Part shown: one piece after another, positions 23,615-35,398 of the stretch
How the letters are laid out: every line of letters begins with the position of its first letter
How positions within the stretch are numbered: the stretch's first letter is position 1
From: Terana coerulea
Taxonomy: Eukaryota > Basidiomycota > Agaricomycetes > Polyporales > Phanerochaetaceae
Reading direction: 5' to 3'
NCBI GenBank assembly: GCA_024811115.1
Contig: JAKOGH010001126.1
Coordinates: 1 to 64,000 of the forward strand
Length of the DNA: 64,000 nucleotides
Notes under the pieces: generated by a model
What the model was told of the DNA's origin: nothing
The model's database searches: none
Seen by the model: the letters and a program-made list of their open reading frames with translations, nothing else
Program-made: the position numbers and the translations under genes

Positions 23615-25289
23615 CTAAATCTCCACAATCTCGTTCTCTTCGTCGTCATACTCAGGTGCAGCCTCCTCAGGCTCACCATCCACCATTGTTTCCGGGGCCT
23701 CATCTCGCTTGATGAAGGCGACCAGGCGGATAATATGTTCTTGAATCTGATAATCTGAGTTAGAACTGTGGAGAGCACTCTTGGAAAGCGAAAACATGCC
23801 TTCTCGTCCCTCTCTTGCTCATGATGCGTCCTGATGATTTCATAAACACCATGATTCCTCAGATATTCTCGTCCCCAGTATGTTGTGCATAGCAGTAGCA
23901 TAGTCTCGACGTGCGTCAACCGGATAACAGTATCAGGCTCACGCTTCTTCGTGTCCGGCAAGAACTGTAGCTCTGTGGGTAGTTTCTCTTGTTCCTGTTG
24001 GGCACAAGTTCAGCACGGTAAATAAGGGGCGATGCAAAGTACGAACTTCAAGGTCAAATTCTTCCGGGCCTGCTAACGGGAGCAGCAGGTACGGCAAGAG
24101 ATTGATACCAGAAGCTTCGACCTCCGACGGCGGAATGGCTGCCTTTTCTGTGTCTGGTAGGAGCATTGCGCGGTGCGCATGTTTATAAAATGCACAGTTT
24201 CTGGGACAATCATGAGTTCATAGCCGCAGGTTTGATATTGAGAAATCCGACACACTTTATTGAGGATGCGACACCACCTCTCCGGATGGTGTCCTTGTGC
24301 TCTGTGAACACAAGGAGTTTCGCGAGCGGGTATTCCAGATCGGCGTCGGGGGGCTGCGAAGGGGTCTGAGGGTCGAGGAGTCAAGAAGTACATTCTTCCT
24401 GTGGGTGTCTTCGAAGCGTTAGCATTTAGATTTTAACAGCCAAAGGTACGTATTGCTGGGAATGCTTACTATGCTGACGTTCGCAAAGACACTTGATAGG
24501 AAATGCAGACCTGCTTTCCTCGGCCGTTTTCAGGGTCCGGTTCGGTGTCTACAGCTGCACCCTGAACGAATGCGTCCATGAGAAGTGGAAGAGCTGGGAG
24601 GTCCTGAGGGTCTCCTGGAGGGTACGGCACTGGTGCTCCACACGTTCCGGAGCGTGATTGGGTTGGGTAGTAGCCGACGCTCGAGTTCGGATCGGGAAGG
24701 ACAGATACTTTGAGGGCAAGGAGGGCGGTTGCAGTGGCTGCGTTCGAGGTGATATTGGACAGTATCATTGATGCAAGATCGGCAAGGATGGATTGTGGGT
24801 TCTTCGCAGCAAATAGTTTAGCTAGCGAGAGGAGGAACACTGAAAGGATACTCACAAGGATATAGGAAGCGAGGAAGGTCAGATATGAGGGCTCAGACAA
24901 GGACTGCATAACTAGAGCGTTGTCCGAGAGGTTGACCAGTGCTCGGAATGCATCGTGGGCTGCAGCCTGCGTAAACCATCTGTTCTGTACGTGGCGTTCT
25001 CCGAATATAGGATGAGCTGACGCACCAGTGTATCTCTACATAGCAGCTTGAGGTCCCTCAGCACATCGTTGTCTTGTACGCCCTGCAAACCACTCCCCCT
25101 CAAGCCGGTCAAGAAAATGCTGCGATTCGGTGCATCCTTGGGTGTGTGTCCAAGCAAGTTCTGCAGTGCTATCTGCCGCACTTGAGGGTTTTTGTCACGT
25201 AGAAAGGGGAAAAGCTGTAAATCTCGTCATTTTCTGTGGCTACCTGGAGTCTTAGCATTACATACCTCCCGAAGCTGGTCTGCGGACAT
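23615..25289 (-). CDS. HGH1: Hgh1-type armadillo protein (eEF2 folding factor)
   Basis: HGH1 (DUF383/DUF384) is an armadillo-repeat chaperone that helps eukaryotic elongation factor 2 fold with the TRiC chaperonin. The start MSADQLRE at 25289 opens a small first exon. Family blocks follow: LRDKNPQVRQIALQNLLGHT, LKLLCRDTL, AAHDAFRALVNLSDNALV, ILADLASMILSN, YYPTQSRSGTCG, LPLLMDAFVQGAA, FLTPRP, LPYLLLPLAGPEEFD, REPDTVIRLTHVETMLLLCT and the acidic end EYDDEENEIVEI. At least five introns are visible, for example donor CTG|GTGCGT near 25.04 kb. A one-base shift precedes GLHFLSSVFANVS near 24.53 kb. Head to head with SPT20. Confidence 0.87.
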
Positions 25290-25589
25290 TTTGACAGATT
25301 TCGACTGACGGGATGAGGGTATTGGGCGTCTAACTAATGAGCTGCTCTGTGTTACGTAAGACAAGGTTAAGAGACGCCTGCCTGTTATGGAAGTGGCCCA
25401 CTCTCATACGTTGACCATCGCGGCTTGCACGACGTCGGACACAGCGGCAACGCATTGAGCCTGACCCACCGGGAGGTGTTGACGAGGACGGGCGTGCGTT
25501 ACTCAACGAACTCAGGCCGAATTCTGGTTAAGACCTTCGACTTACGGGCTCAGAGCCTCCCGTGGCGGTGCGGTCAGGCTCAGAAGGAC
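25290..25589. promoter_or_regulatory. divergent promoter region of HGH1 and SPT20
   Basis: About 300 bp separate the two divergent start codons, so the two genes presumably share this region. No specific factor site is claimed. Confidence 0.4.
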
Positions 25590-27909
25590 ATGGCTGGCTA
25601 CAACATATCTCGGCAGGTGCAAGACCTACTGCAGCAGCATGAGGACGCGAAGCCCTCGTTCTCGCTACACCTCTACCCTGAACATTGGACTCTCAACCAA
25701 GGGTCGAAGTTCTCGTACAATAATCCCGTGGCGGTAGGTAACACCGCATCACTATCCGCTATGTTCTAATAGCCCGGTCAGTCGCTGCTAGACGATATAC
25801 GGGCGCGGAGGATACCCACAGACTTTCTGGAGCTCTTTGACGCCGCAGAGGTGCCTTTTTATGATGGTGAGGCGGCAACCATTGCAGTAGTGTTCCGGGC
25901 TCATGACGTATGGGCATTGCAGGCTGTATGATCGTAGAGCTGCTGGACTACCGGCCACCAAAGAGCAAAGACCCCGTACTCGAGAAGCCAGATCGCTCAC
26001 GCGTGGTCTTGAGTCCGAATGCAGAGACCCTGTGGGCGGATCTCTGCTTGCTAAACCAGAAGACCGGGGGCATGTGGACGGACCAGGAGGCAGTGGAAGT
26101 GGAGGCTAGGATATTGGTGAGTTGTGCAGCCCGCGCGACATCTGTCTACCGAACACTCATCCGCGACTCACCGCAGATTGCGACTGCACCGCCGCTATGC
26201 TTGGACCCCAACCCGCATCTGGCGCGAATAACCAACCATATACTCAGGGCCTCTGTGCCGAAGACACCGCAGTCGCTCAAGCGCAACGCTGCTGTCATGG
26301 AACAGGAAGAAGAGGAGACTGAGAAGGCTCGGCGCATCAAGATCGCTCACTTCATGAACCCGCGTAACACTAGGACAACGCCTCCAACGTGAGTTGTGTG
26401 CTACAGTTTGATTCTGGGCATTGCAAACTGACTATAATGGAAGTTATCGTATTTTGGACCTACTCACCAATGTGAAGGAGTCGAAAGCTCGGTTATCCTC
26501 TGCGTCTGCTACGCCTACATCTGCGGAGGAGGCTCCGGCCCAAGCAGGTAACCCCAACCTCGGGATCAACCCGAGACTGCTCGTGCCAAAGACCGGACAG
26601 GTGCATGTGGGAGCGCAGCCGACGCTGGCCGCGAAGCCCGTGAACTCTGCTGTCAATGGCTCTATACACGCTGCTGTGAACGGCCATGACAGACCTACCG
26701 CGAGACAGACTCCTCGGCCTCCTTCCACCGTTCCACCTTTAGCAATACCTCAACACATGCAAATGTATGCCGCCGCCACCGCCGCCCGTAGCACCCCCCC
26801 TCCTCAGGCGTCGCAAACGCCACGACCTCCATCCGTTGCACCGTCCCACAGCAGCCCCATTCTCCGACCGCCCTCAGCGGTCCAGGCTACCTCACAGGCC
26901 TCTTCTCAGCAGGGCTCCCCAGCCAGGCAACAGATGCAGTCACCCGCTGTGCAAGCCGCGCATCCTGCGGCTCCTGGTGTCGCCCAACAGCAGCATCCAC
27001 AAACTCAGCCACAGCTACATCCTCAGCTGACCCAACAGGGTATTCCCAGCCACCAGGCTCAGTTAGCCATGGCGGCAATCATGAAGCGGAAGGTACGAGC
27101 CGCTGCCTTTATAATCGTCAATCTTTGGGCTAAATTGTTTCAATTAGCAGCAACAGGGTGGCGCTCCCATGACGCCTCAGCAGCATGCTCTTTACAGTCA
27201 GCAGCTGCAGGCTTACCAGGCGTCGCTACGGGCACATGCTGCACAACACGGCGGCCTTGCGAACAACCCTAACCCTGCACCAGCGCATTCGTCGCCCGCA
27301 CTGCAAGCTGCGGTCCCTCCGAATCAGCAGCATCTGCAGGCCCAAGCCCAGCTAGCTCAGCAACGCAGCAGCCCGCTGCACGTCAACCAGCCGCTCCAGA
27401 ACCACAGTCGTTCGCCCATGCCGGCCAACGCCCAGGCGCAGGCCGCCCAGCAGATGGCGCACCCGCAGCAGCAGGCGTACGGGGCGTATCCCGCCGCCAT
27501 GGCGCAGAACCAGCTCAACGCCGCGCATCTCCGGCCGGTCGTACATGGGCACGCGCCACATCCGGGCATGGTCGCGCACATGGCGAACGGGAGTGCGCAG
27601 AACGGCGCGATGGCGGCGCAGCAGCAACAGCAGGCCGGGCAGCAGGGCGGCGCGGACCAGCAGGCCCAGCCGCACGCGGCGGCGCCGATGATGGCGGCGA
27701 CGCACTACCCCATGTACGGCTACGCGCAGATGGGGATGAACATGCAGCAGCAGCAGCAGCAGCAGGGGCGCGTGCCGCCGTACTGGCCCACCGCGGCCGC
27801 CGCTGGGATGGGCAGAGGGGTGCCGGTGGCGAATATGATGCAGCAGCACGCCCAGCAGATGCAGATGGGCACCGGGAAGACGGTCTCGGGAGGCATGCAG
27901 GGCACATGA
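25590..27909 (+). CDS. SPT20: Spt20 subunit of the SAGA coactivator complex
   Basis: Spt20 helps hold together SAGA, the histone acetyltransferase/deubiquitinase coactivator. The start MAGYNISRQVQDLLQQ gives the Spt20 domain across the first exons: FSLHLYPEHWTLNQGSKFSY, then LLDDIRARRIPTDFLELFD, VPFYDG and CMIVELLDYR, and later FMNPRNTR. Exon 1 is 25590-25733 and exon 2 starts at 25782. Later introns lie near 26390-26440 and 27092-27150. The C-terminal half is low-complexity, rich in Gln, Pro, Ala and His, with a CAG run at about 27744-27762 and the end VSGGMQGT. Such Gln-rich tails are usual in fungal Spt20. I saw no clear frameshift, though the exon 3/4 border near 26.1 kb is uncertain. Confidence 0.85.
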
Positions 27910-28901
27910 GGACGGCGGCGTGGGGGCATTTGTATTTTTATTTGTATATCCAGGTATTCTACGGTACAGTCCTCGTAATCTGCGCTACCCATTCGTCGTC
28001 GTTGACGTTGCTCTAGTATTGCGTCCGCCGCCTGCGGTCGGACCAGGAGGCGGTAGGGGACGAATGTGGGCAGACACATGGCTTCGGCGTGTGCGGTACC
28101 TGAGCGGCAGTCGTGCTGATCGTCATTCATTCCTGCGGGATCGAACCCGGGCGGGTGACAGATCCAGGCGAGATAGGATGAGAAGGGGAAGGCTATCGCA
28201 GTAGTCAATCTCAGTCGAAGGGCCCATTTCAAACCGCGCGACCGCCACGGCGCCGCCGCACCGACGACGCTGCAGCCCCCGCGCGGCGTCGGCGCACGCC
28301 CCTGCTCCCCGCCCCCGCCGCCCAGGGCGACGCGGCGTCCGCAGACGGGGCGTCGACGCCGCGAACGCCGTGGGGCGCGCAGACGGTGTGAACGGTGGCT
28401 TGCCTGATGAGAACTTCGGTGTCCATGTTTACGTCCTCGGGACGCAGCATCACGGTTCGCGCGGGAACCGCAGGGGGACAGGTGGGCAGGCGCGTTCATA
28501 CTGCGCGGGTAGGCGGGCCATTAGTGCTGGGCACAGAGGGGCAGCGGCAGGAGGGAGAGCACGCACGGAGTGCAGGGCGGCCTAATAGGCAGTGCGGTCC
28601 GAGCCTGTGTCCATAGATTAAGAGCAAAGACGTAAGAACTACACGAACGAGCACAACATAGCGGCGGCACATGCTACAAGAACAATAGGAGAACGAAGGC
28701 TGATAACGGATAACATGCCGAACTCGCACCGGTACAGAGGGGATGAATGTGATAGACCTATTGACAGTAAATGCGGAAGGGGAGGTGAGTAAACTTAACA
28801 ATTACCAGAAACAGGTCGCTCGAGAGGAAAGGCCCGGGAAGACTGAAACGCTAAATCGATGGGGACGCGGCGGGAAGACGTCTGAAGCCAATTACAGGTG
28901 A
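27910..28901. other. long intergenic region, no supported gene
   Basis: Both strands carry open frames caused by high GC content, none with family-like sequence or consistent splice sites. It presumably holds 3' UTRs of the convergent SPT20 and GATA-finger genes. Confidence 0.45.
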
Positions 28902-30368
28902 TCATCTTCCTGGGTCGCTCCGTCCGCCCTGGGAGCCGGACGACTCATTGTCGCTGCCGTCTTCGCCGCTGGAGAAGCCGTCGGAATTTCTACGCTTGCG
29001 GGGGCGTCCCGGCTCTCTCGTGCGCTTTTTAATCTGTGAGGAGGGGTGCTGAGACGTGGTCTGGGACATTGAGAGCAAGGCGGTGCGTACTAGTTTGGCG
29101 TACACAAGCCCGCAGGCGTTACAGAGCGTTCGGGGACCTGCACGCGGTCAAAGGATATTCGTGCACGAGCGGTAGAGCAGCACGCACCCATGGGCCCCCG
29201 CCGCCATTCGGGCGTCGAGGTGGCGTTGCATCCCAAGCACGTTTGGCCGCCTTCGGGGGGCGGGTCGGATTGCTGCCGTGCGCGTGGTTGGAACCATGTT
29301 CAGCGTCACAGAGACAGCCCACGCACCGATACATTGCCCTGCCGCGGGCCTCCCGCGCCTCCCTCCGCTTCTTCCGCAGCCTGCTCCCTGCTCGCCATGG
29401 CACGCGCCATGTCCGAGGCTGAACGCTGAGCCGCCTGCAGCATCTCTTCGCCATATCTGGCCGCGTGCAGCAACCGGTCGAGGCCGTCCATGGCGCCGTT
29501 CGCAAGGCCTGAGCTTGGGCTGTTTGCAGACTCGACGATGAGGCGGTATGAATCAATTAACTGCGCGCGCAATGCGTATAATTTAGTACGCCTCGAACGA
29601 CCGCTGCGAATATCGCCGAATAAGCTCTGCGCACTTTATTATAATCTAACGCATGGGGCGGCGGAGGTGCAGGCGTGGGGATGCGCTTCTCGCTGTCCTT
29701 GCCCTTCCGTGCCTTCGGTCGCGGCGCGGCGCCGGCGGGCCTCTCCGGCCTGTCCTCGACGCGACGAGGGCCCGGGTGCGAGGGCCCGGCGGACGGCGGC
29801 GTCCTGCTCTCGCTTACGGGCGGGGCGTGCGCGGGGGCGTCCGGCGGCGGCGGCGCGAAGCCCTGCGTGTACTGCGGCCAGCCCTCGGCGGCCCACTGCG
29901 CCGCGTTTGGCGGGGGCCCGCCGGCGTACACCCAGGAGGCGCGTACGGCGGCGGGTAGCCCGGGGGCGGGGGTGGTGGATATGGTGGATGTGCCGCAGGC
30001 TGCGCAGCGGGGGCGTGGGCTGCGAGCCCTCCGCGCGAGGCGGGCGGGCGGCGGGGGTGGGTAGTGCGCGGGGTCGTAGGGGGCGTACTGGGGTAGCCGT
30101 GCTGCGCGGCGGACTCTTGGGGGCCCTGGTAGGCGTAGCGGGCGTCGGCGGGCATGCTGGCTTGGGCACGGGACGTGGCGCGGGGCTGAGGCTTGCCGCG
30201 GCGGTCGGGAGGGTCGCGGACGGGGGCTGGGGGCACCAGCGCTTGCTCGAGCGACGAATACGAGCTCGCACGGCCTTCCGGGATCGCCCTCGCCGTCGTG
30301 AACGGCGCGGCGTCGCTGTAGGCGGCGCGGGGGAGCGGTGAGCGATCGTGCGGCGACGGGGGAGGCAT
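28902..30368 (-). CDS. GATA-type zinc finger protein (type IVb, Cx2Cx18Cx2C)
   Basis: Four exons: 29635-30368, 29327-29560, 29188-29272 and 28902-29137. The first is Pro-rich (MPPPSPHDRSPL to ALDYNK). The second holds a helix (LIDSYRLIVESAN, LDRLLHAARYGEEMLQAAQ). The zinc finger spans exons 3 and 4: CLGC, STPEWRRGPMG, then PRTLCNACGLVYAKL. The tail is basic then acidic (KKRTREPGRPRKRRNS, SSGEDGSDNESS). The Cx2Cx18Cx2C spacing is that of the White-collar-2 group of fungal GATA factors, but I see no PAS domain, so it is probably not WC-2 itself. One G (C on the plus strand) is missing at 29931-29933, shifting the frame in the Pro-rich part. Confidence 0.82.
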
Positions 30369-31301
30369 CAGAGCAGCATAAGGCAGAGAGGAGGACTGGC
30401 AGGAGGACGCCGCCAGCCCATCGTGCAGGACGTCGCAGACAAGGAGGACTCGGCAGGAGTGTCCTGATCCACGCACGGCCGTCTGGGTGGAGGTTGCTAG
30501 CGTCCTCGTTCACGCCAGACACATCAATTTGGAATATTTCCGATTTTCTCCACCGACCACCCTCCCGGCCTAACCAGATCTGCCGATCGCGCGGAGGCGA
30601 CCGCGCATCGAGATTCATGTGGGGGATCGTGCACTCACATCTCGCGATTTTCTTCCTCCTGCTTCCGCCTCGACCACCGCCGCGGAAATGCTGCCAGGGG
30701 CGCCGTGCTGGGAGGGCAGGGAGGAACAGGACGCAGCCGCGCTCACAAAATTCGCACTGTTTGTTTTCTAGCTCCCGCCTGGCACCTGTCGAGACCCCCG
30801 AAATTTTGGCTCCTATTCGCAGTGGGTAAGTAAACCGCTCGCACTCGCCACCGACACCCTCGACGCTAAAATACGGCCACGCCCCCACACCACCCCCGCA
30901 CCGTCTCGCCTCGCAACAGACACCGCCAGACGCACCGAGACGACTTACGCAGGCGTGCAGTAAATGCTGAAGGTGCCGGCGCAGAATTCAAACACAGACG
31001 CGGAGCGACAACCCAACGGCGCCGTCACGTGCCCCGCCTGCCCTTCTCCCTTGCCCGCTTCTCGCTCGAGTGGGCCGTTCGAAGTGCCTGAAAAGGCTGC
31101 CGCGACCCCACGGACTTAGTCTAAATGACTGCACGCACGCCGCAGGGTCGAGGGATCATCGCCACCGCCGTCCTCGAGGCAGACATCTGCCGCAAATTCA
31201 TGTCTTCAGCGCGGCCGACGCCGGGTCATGTCAGTGCAGTATCATACACATTTCATCTCGTTGCAATTCCCTTCGCGTACAGGACATGCTCTACTTGTGC
31301 T
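30369..31301. other. intergenic region
   Basis: No gene is supported. Long antisense open frames here and over the GATA gene are GC-driven shadows. The region probably includes the GATA-gene promoter and 5' UTR. Confidence 0.45.
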
Positions 31302-32354
31302 CTACAGATACTGGTGGAACCACTCCACCGTCGCCTTGAACGCCCCTCCTTCCCCGCCTTGATCTGGGGGTTGCTCTGCACAGTGATTGGGTTGGAATCA
31401 GTCTCAGATGGACGTTACGTATCGCAGCGCCGCTACGCACCATGTCGCCGCGGACCGCAAAGCCGTGGGTGCAGCCCTCCCAGTACGTCCGCTTGTAGCC
31501 CGGGGCGTATTTGCCGTCGCCCAGGAGCCCATCCGTGGTCGCCTGCGCCTCCAGCGGGAACTGCGTGTCGACCGTGCAGCTGTTGATCAGCACCGGCACC
31601 TGGGACTTTGCCTTGAGCGCCTGGATTATGTTCAGAGCCAATCAGCACTGGCCCACCACGCCCCGCCCCAGCCAATGGCAAGCACGCGCACCTCAATGTC
31701 GTCGGGCACCTTGAGCAGCGACGGGTGCGAAACGGCGAGCGCGGTGATCGCGTTCTCGAACGCGAGGTTGAAGCCCGAGCGCGCGCCGTAGCAGTAGCCC
31801 GTGATGCCGATCTTCGTCGCGCCGCCCGCCTTGAGGGCCGCGAGCACCGTGCGCACACGCGGCTCCGAGTAGTCGAGGCCGTTCCTGCCGAACCATTCGC
31901 CGATGTTGAACGTCGAGCCGGGCTCGAACGCGCTCACCGGCGCCGCGTCCTGGAAGATCTCCGGGATGACGGTCTTGAAGCCGTGCGCAGCAAAGTCGTC
32001 CGCGAGAAGCTGTGCGCGCGGACCCAGTGAGCTGGACCGTCCGCGAAACAGGATGTGGCGCACGCACCTTGTGGTTGGTGAGCTGCGCGCCAAAGACGTC
32101 GGGGATGTACAGGATCGCGACCTCCTTGTTGTAGTCTCCGGTGGGCGTGGCGACGTAGGCCTCGATGCCGTCGAAAGTTTCGAAGGTCCCTACGGTAAGA
32201 TCTTAGACTAGGCGTATGCTTGCTTCTCCGTGTGATCTAAACGCACCTTCGGGAGCACCTTCGTGACGGACGCCTGGTGAACTGCATCAGCACGGTACAA
32301 GCTTTAAAGCGTCGCGAGCAACTTACCCTTTGTGCAGTGTTCGCAGAAGCTCAT
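31302..32354 (-). CDS. dienelactone hydrolase family protein, copy E (diverged)
   Basis: Six exons on the same plan: 32327-32354, 32247-32273, 32068-32189, 31692-32009, 31441-31620 and 31302-31375. The start is MSFCEHCTKG. It is clearly diverged from copies A-D: VPDIMNGDP is replaced by IPEIFQDAAP, and the nucleophile loop reads ITGYCYGARSGF. The histidine is in CTHGFAVRG, and the end reads EWFHQYL. The last exon is 74 nt, one short, because a C is missing from the run at 31343-31346 (G on the coding strand). That only alters the last 15 or so residues. Probably a functional enzyme with different substrate preference from the A-D group. Confidence 0.83.
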
Positions 32355-33979
32355 GTTGGACGCTGTGGTAGGAGATGGGGACAGGGATGGGAACACACGG
32401 AAGGCCGAGGCAGAGCTTATATTGAGCCCAAAAAGCCTGACTGCTACCGTGATATCATGGTTTACGCGTAGAGGTGGATTATCAATCCAGGCAGTTGGAG
32501 TATGATGTTCAGCAGATCGATCACATCCAAACCAAGGTCTCTGGCTGCACTGTAAACCCGCGTGAGACGGCGCGCACGCACACCCTGCCAAACCGTGTAC
32601 ACGCACCCGTATGGCCGTGGGCAGTTTGTATGATCTGGTGGGGAACTTGCGTGCTCAAGGCGAGGACCTCTCGCTCCGGAGTGTAAGCGTGTGCAAGTCA
32701 GCTGCTGCGAAGAAGGTGGCTTCAGGTCACTTTGGCTGAGGAGAAGCTTGTGCTTAGAGTGAGAAACCAGGGCCGCGATGCGCCGACTTCGCACGCCGAC
32801 TGACTCCCGAGATGGGGAACAGCTCCGAAGCGCATGCCATACATCACGTGGCACCCGCGACGCGTCAATTGCGAGCTCGCGTAAGCCGAACTCGCGGAGA
32901 CTGTAAGTGTTGGTGACACCAGCGAAGGCGTCGAAGGTCCGACTGTGGCGATACGTCTTGCGAGCGCGGCGCGAGGTGACGGTCTGAATGACAGACACAG
33001 AAGGCCACAAGGTGACACAATACACAATAGGCACTGATGAATTGCAACACGTTTAATCAGGGAGATGAAGATGCGGAAATGGGAGAACACTCCACCGTAT
33101 TAGAGGGAAAATGTCGCAAGTCATCCAAATCCCACACCTTTCCCCCTCTGGCTGTACAAACGACTCGCTGTCACTTCACCCTTTGTTGTCTTGCTCAGCT
33201 AGATCTCCAGCTCCTCGCCCTTCGTCCAAAACACAGGAGCCTCGCCCAAGCCGCCCATACCCTACGCATCACGGAGTGCGGTTCGAGGGATGGGCCGGTC
33301 TCGAGACAACTTTACCGGTTATTATAAACGCTATGTGCCCACCTTTCAAAGGCGTCGACGCCCAACCCAGCTTGCTGCACAACTTGCATGTGGTTGTAGT
33401 GCAGATCATGAGTGGAGAGCAGCGTTTGGGACGAGGTCAATTAGCTGCTCACCAACACCTATGTCACGCCATCGTCGTCTTGTCCAGTTCGTCGGTACCA
33501 TGCGAGACTGGAGGAGCGCCAATTGGAGGAGGCATCGCTCGTTTCGCCCACCACGATGTGGACGAAAGATTTCATCCACCTCGACGCCGACAAGATTTCA
33601 TCTACGTTATCGTGGGCGAAAGGGCTTCGGGTCCTTGTTCGGGTCGTGCCTTTGTGGTACCGTCGATGAAGCGTCATGGTACTCACCCGGAAAAGGTAAC
33701 ATGCAGACGGACGTGGTGTTGTAATACACAGGCAATGTATGTCTGTCGAAGTCGAAGTCGAATACATATTCCTCACACTGCGTACGCGTGACCAGCGTTG
33801 CTGAAAGCGACGAAACAACGAAAGTCTAACCAAGGCAACTCGCCGTGCACAGAAGCCAGTACAAGTCATAATAAACAGTGATTGACTAGAACGTGCTGAG
33901 TAAGTAAGAGCGGAATATGGGAATAGGAGGCACTCAACGCAACACCCAGAATATGCAAAGGCAGGGAGCCATCCGATCA
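32355..33979. other. intergenic region holding a decayed gene duplicate
   Basis: No intact gene is seen. 33218-33412 is a relic of the neighbouring Sds3-like gene (listed separately). 33542-33621 is an imperfect inverted repeat with about 30-nt arms beginning TTTCGCCCAC. The remainder, including 32355-33200, shows nothing I can name. Confidence 0.45.
33218..33412 (-). pseudogene. decayed partial duplicate of the Sds3-like gene
   Basis: Three collinear blocks match the 3' part of the Sds3-like gene on the same strand: 33218-33265 with about 34070-34115, 33273-33298 with about 34240-34265, and 33350-33412 with about 34327-34395. Well-kept words include CCTCGCCCAAGCCGCCCAT (against CCTTGCCCAAGCCACCCCCAT), GATGGGCCGG and CCCAACCCAGCTTGCTGCAC. 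The piece corresponding to 34126-34239 is missing and the frame is lost. Confidence 0.65.
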
Positions 33980-35235
33980 TCACACCTTCCCAGCACCCCC
34001 AGCCGCGACTCGCCGTCGCTTCGTCCTCCTAATCTCGCCCAAATCCTGCTCCGTTTCCGTCTCTTTGCAGCCCGTCAAGAACGCCGGCGCCTTGCCCAAG
34101 CCACCCCCATGGCTAGAGCATCGCGACCGCCGCCCTTGGCTCTTCGTCTGTTGCTCGTACCATTGGTCCCTTGACCCGTGCTCGCATGCGTCGAGGTGAG
34201 GGGGAGGGGGAACGGCGACGGCAGCTCGTCCACTGAGAGCGAGTGCGGGTTGAGGAATGGGCCGGAGGTGATGGGTCCGGACGCGATGGACGCGATGCCC
34301 CCGCCACCAGGGGTGCTCGTCAACGGCGTGGGCGGCGGGGACGTCCCACCCAGCTTATTGCGCAACTTGCGCGTGATGTGCGGTCGGGATTGCGAGTCCA
34401 ATGTGGCGTCTGCGTCGAAGTCAGCAAGTCTCCTTTCTAGACAACGGTGTCACTACTCACCAGCACCCGTGCCCTCGCCGTCCTTGTCCTCCCTCGCTCG
34501 TCTCCGCCGCTCCTCGATGCCCTCCAGCAACCGCTCCTTGATCCTCTCTCGTCCGCGCTTCCACTCCTCCTCAACTCGCTCTTGCTCTTCGTCGTACGCG
34601 GTCTGTATACATTGCAGTGCATGTTGCTCTTGGTGTTCCAACAATGCTATAGTCGCCGAGCGCTCCACCGAGAGCGGATACAGTCGTAGCTGGTATGCTG
34701 AGACAAGCTCGGGGTGCGTAGCAAGTTGGTATGCCATGGCTATCAAATCTTGGATTGACTCGTTATAGTGCCTTCCTGGGCTGTAATTGACGACCCTGCA
34801 ATACAGTTCAGCTGCGTTCGGGATCTGAGATATGCGGCGCGTGTTACTCTTCTCTACGTTCGTTGAACTCTCTATTTGTCGTCTTGCCCGACGGCTCCTT
34901 CCGCTTCCTACTCTTGGGATCTTCCAGAGGGGCACCTTCTCACGGTTAGATCCTTTAGACCGTGTTGCCACATTCCTGCCGCACACACCGTGATTTCTGC
35001 TGGGCCCAGCGTTCAGGTTGCTTGGATGGTATGGGTTTCCAGCTTCTATGACATCGGGCAGGCCGTTCGGCCCTCGCCCCTTATGCGTCGCGGTGTACGG
35101 TAGCGCGAAAACTCCTGGCTGAGGCGGCATGGTCGAGTATGGAGACAAGGTGTGAGGGAGAAGGCGTCCAACCTGGGCCGTTTCCGTGGGCGGGACGGGC
35201 GTCTCTCGTGCGTTCATTATCCTCGGGCGTCTCAA
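33980..35235 (-). CDS. Sds3-like (Sin3/Rpd3 deacetylase complex) protein
   Basis: Probable Sds3/Dep1-type subunit of the Rpd3L histone deacetylase complex. The long exon (about 34453-35235) starts MRRPRIMNARETP or MNARETP and is Pro-rich, with a basic patch (GSGRSRRARRQIE). It continues with a helical core: LYPLSVERSATIALLEHQ, EEEWKRGRERIKERLLEGIE, ERRRRAREDKDGEGTG. After an intron near 34.40-34.45 kb comes SQSRPHITRKLRNKLGG and SPPPTPL. The C-terminus is shifted by a C run at 34104-34108. In the corrected frame it reads GLGKAPAFLTGCKE, then QDLGEIRRTKRRR, and stops at 33980. The helical core with its preceding LYPL and the KLRNK / LGEIRRTKRRR blocks support the call, but it is by pattern only. 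Confidence 0.6.
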
Positions 35236-35398
35236 GATGATCGCGGTGATCGCCGCGAGGACGAAAGTTGGGTGGCGCCCGATACTGTATCTTGATCGAC
35301 GTGCAGCGTGCTGGAGTCATCTAATCCTGCAGGCATTTGAGAAGTTTTGACTCGCAGACCGTCAACGCCCCTTCCTCCCAACCACCACCTCACGCAAC
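35236..35398. promoter_or_regulatory. short divergent promoter of Sds3-like and ASS genes
   Basis: Only 163 bp separate the two divergent start codons, so their upstream controls must overlap. Pyrimidine-rich DNA (CGCCCCTTCCTCCCAACC) precedes the ASS start. No specific site is claimed. Confidence 0.4.

Noticed and set aside
28130..28205. tRNA-like B box GGTTCGATCC on the minus strand
   Set aside because: The T-arm stem does not pair for five bases, and I find no acceptor stem or A box at the right distance. No tRNA gene is called.
29557..30888. Very long open frame of 443 codons on the minus strand
   Set aside because: Most of it overlaps the GATA gene in a partly shifted frame and the rest is GC-driven. 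The part in the true frame is included in the GATA gene.
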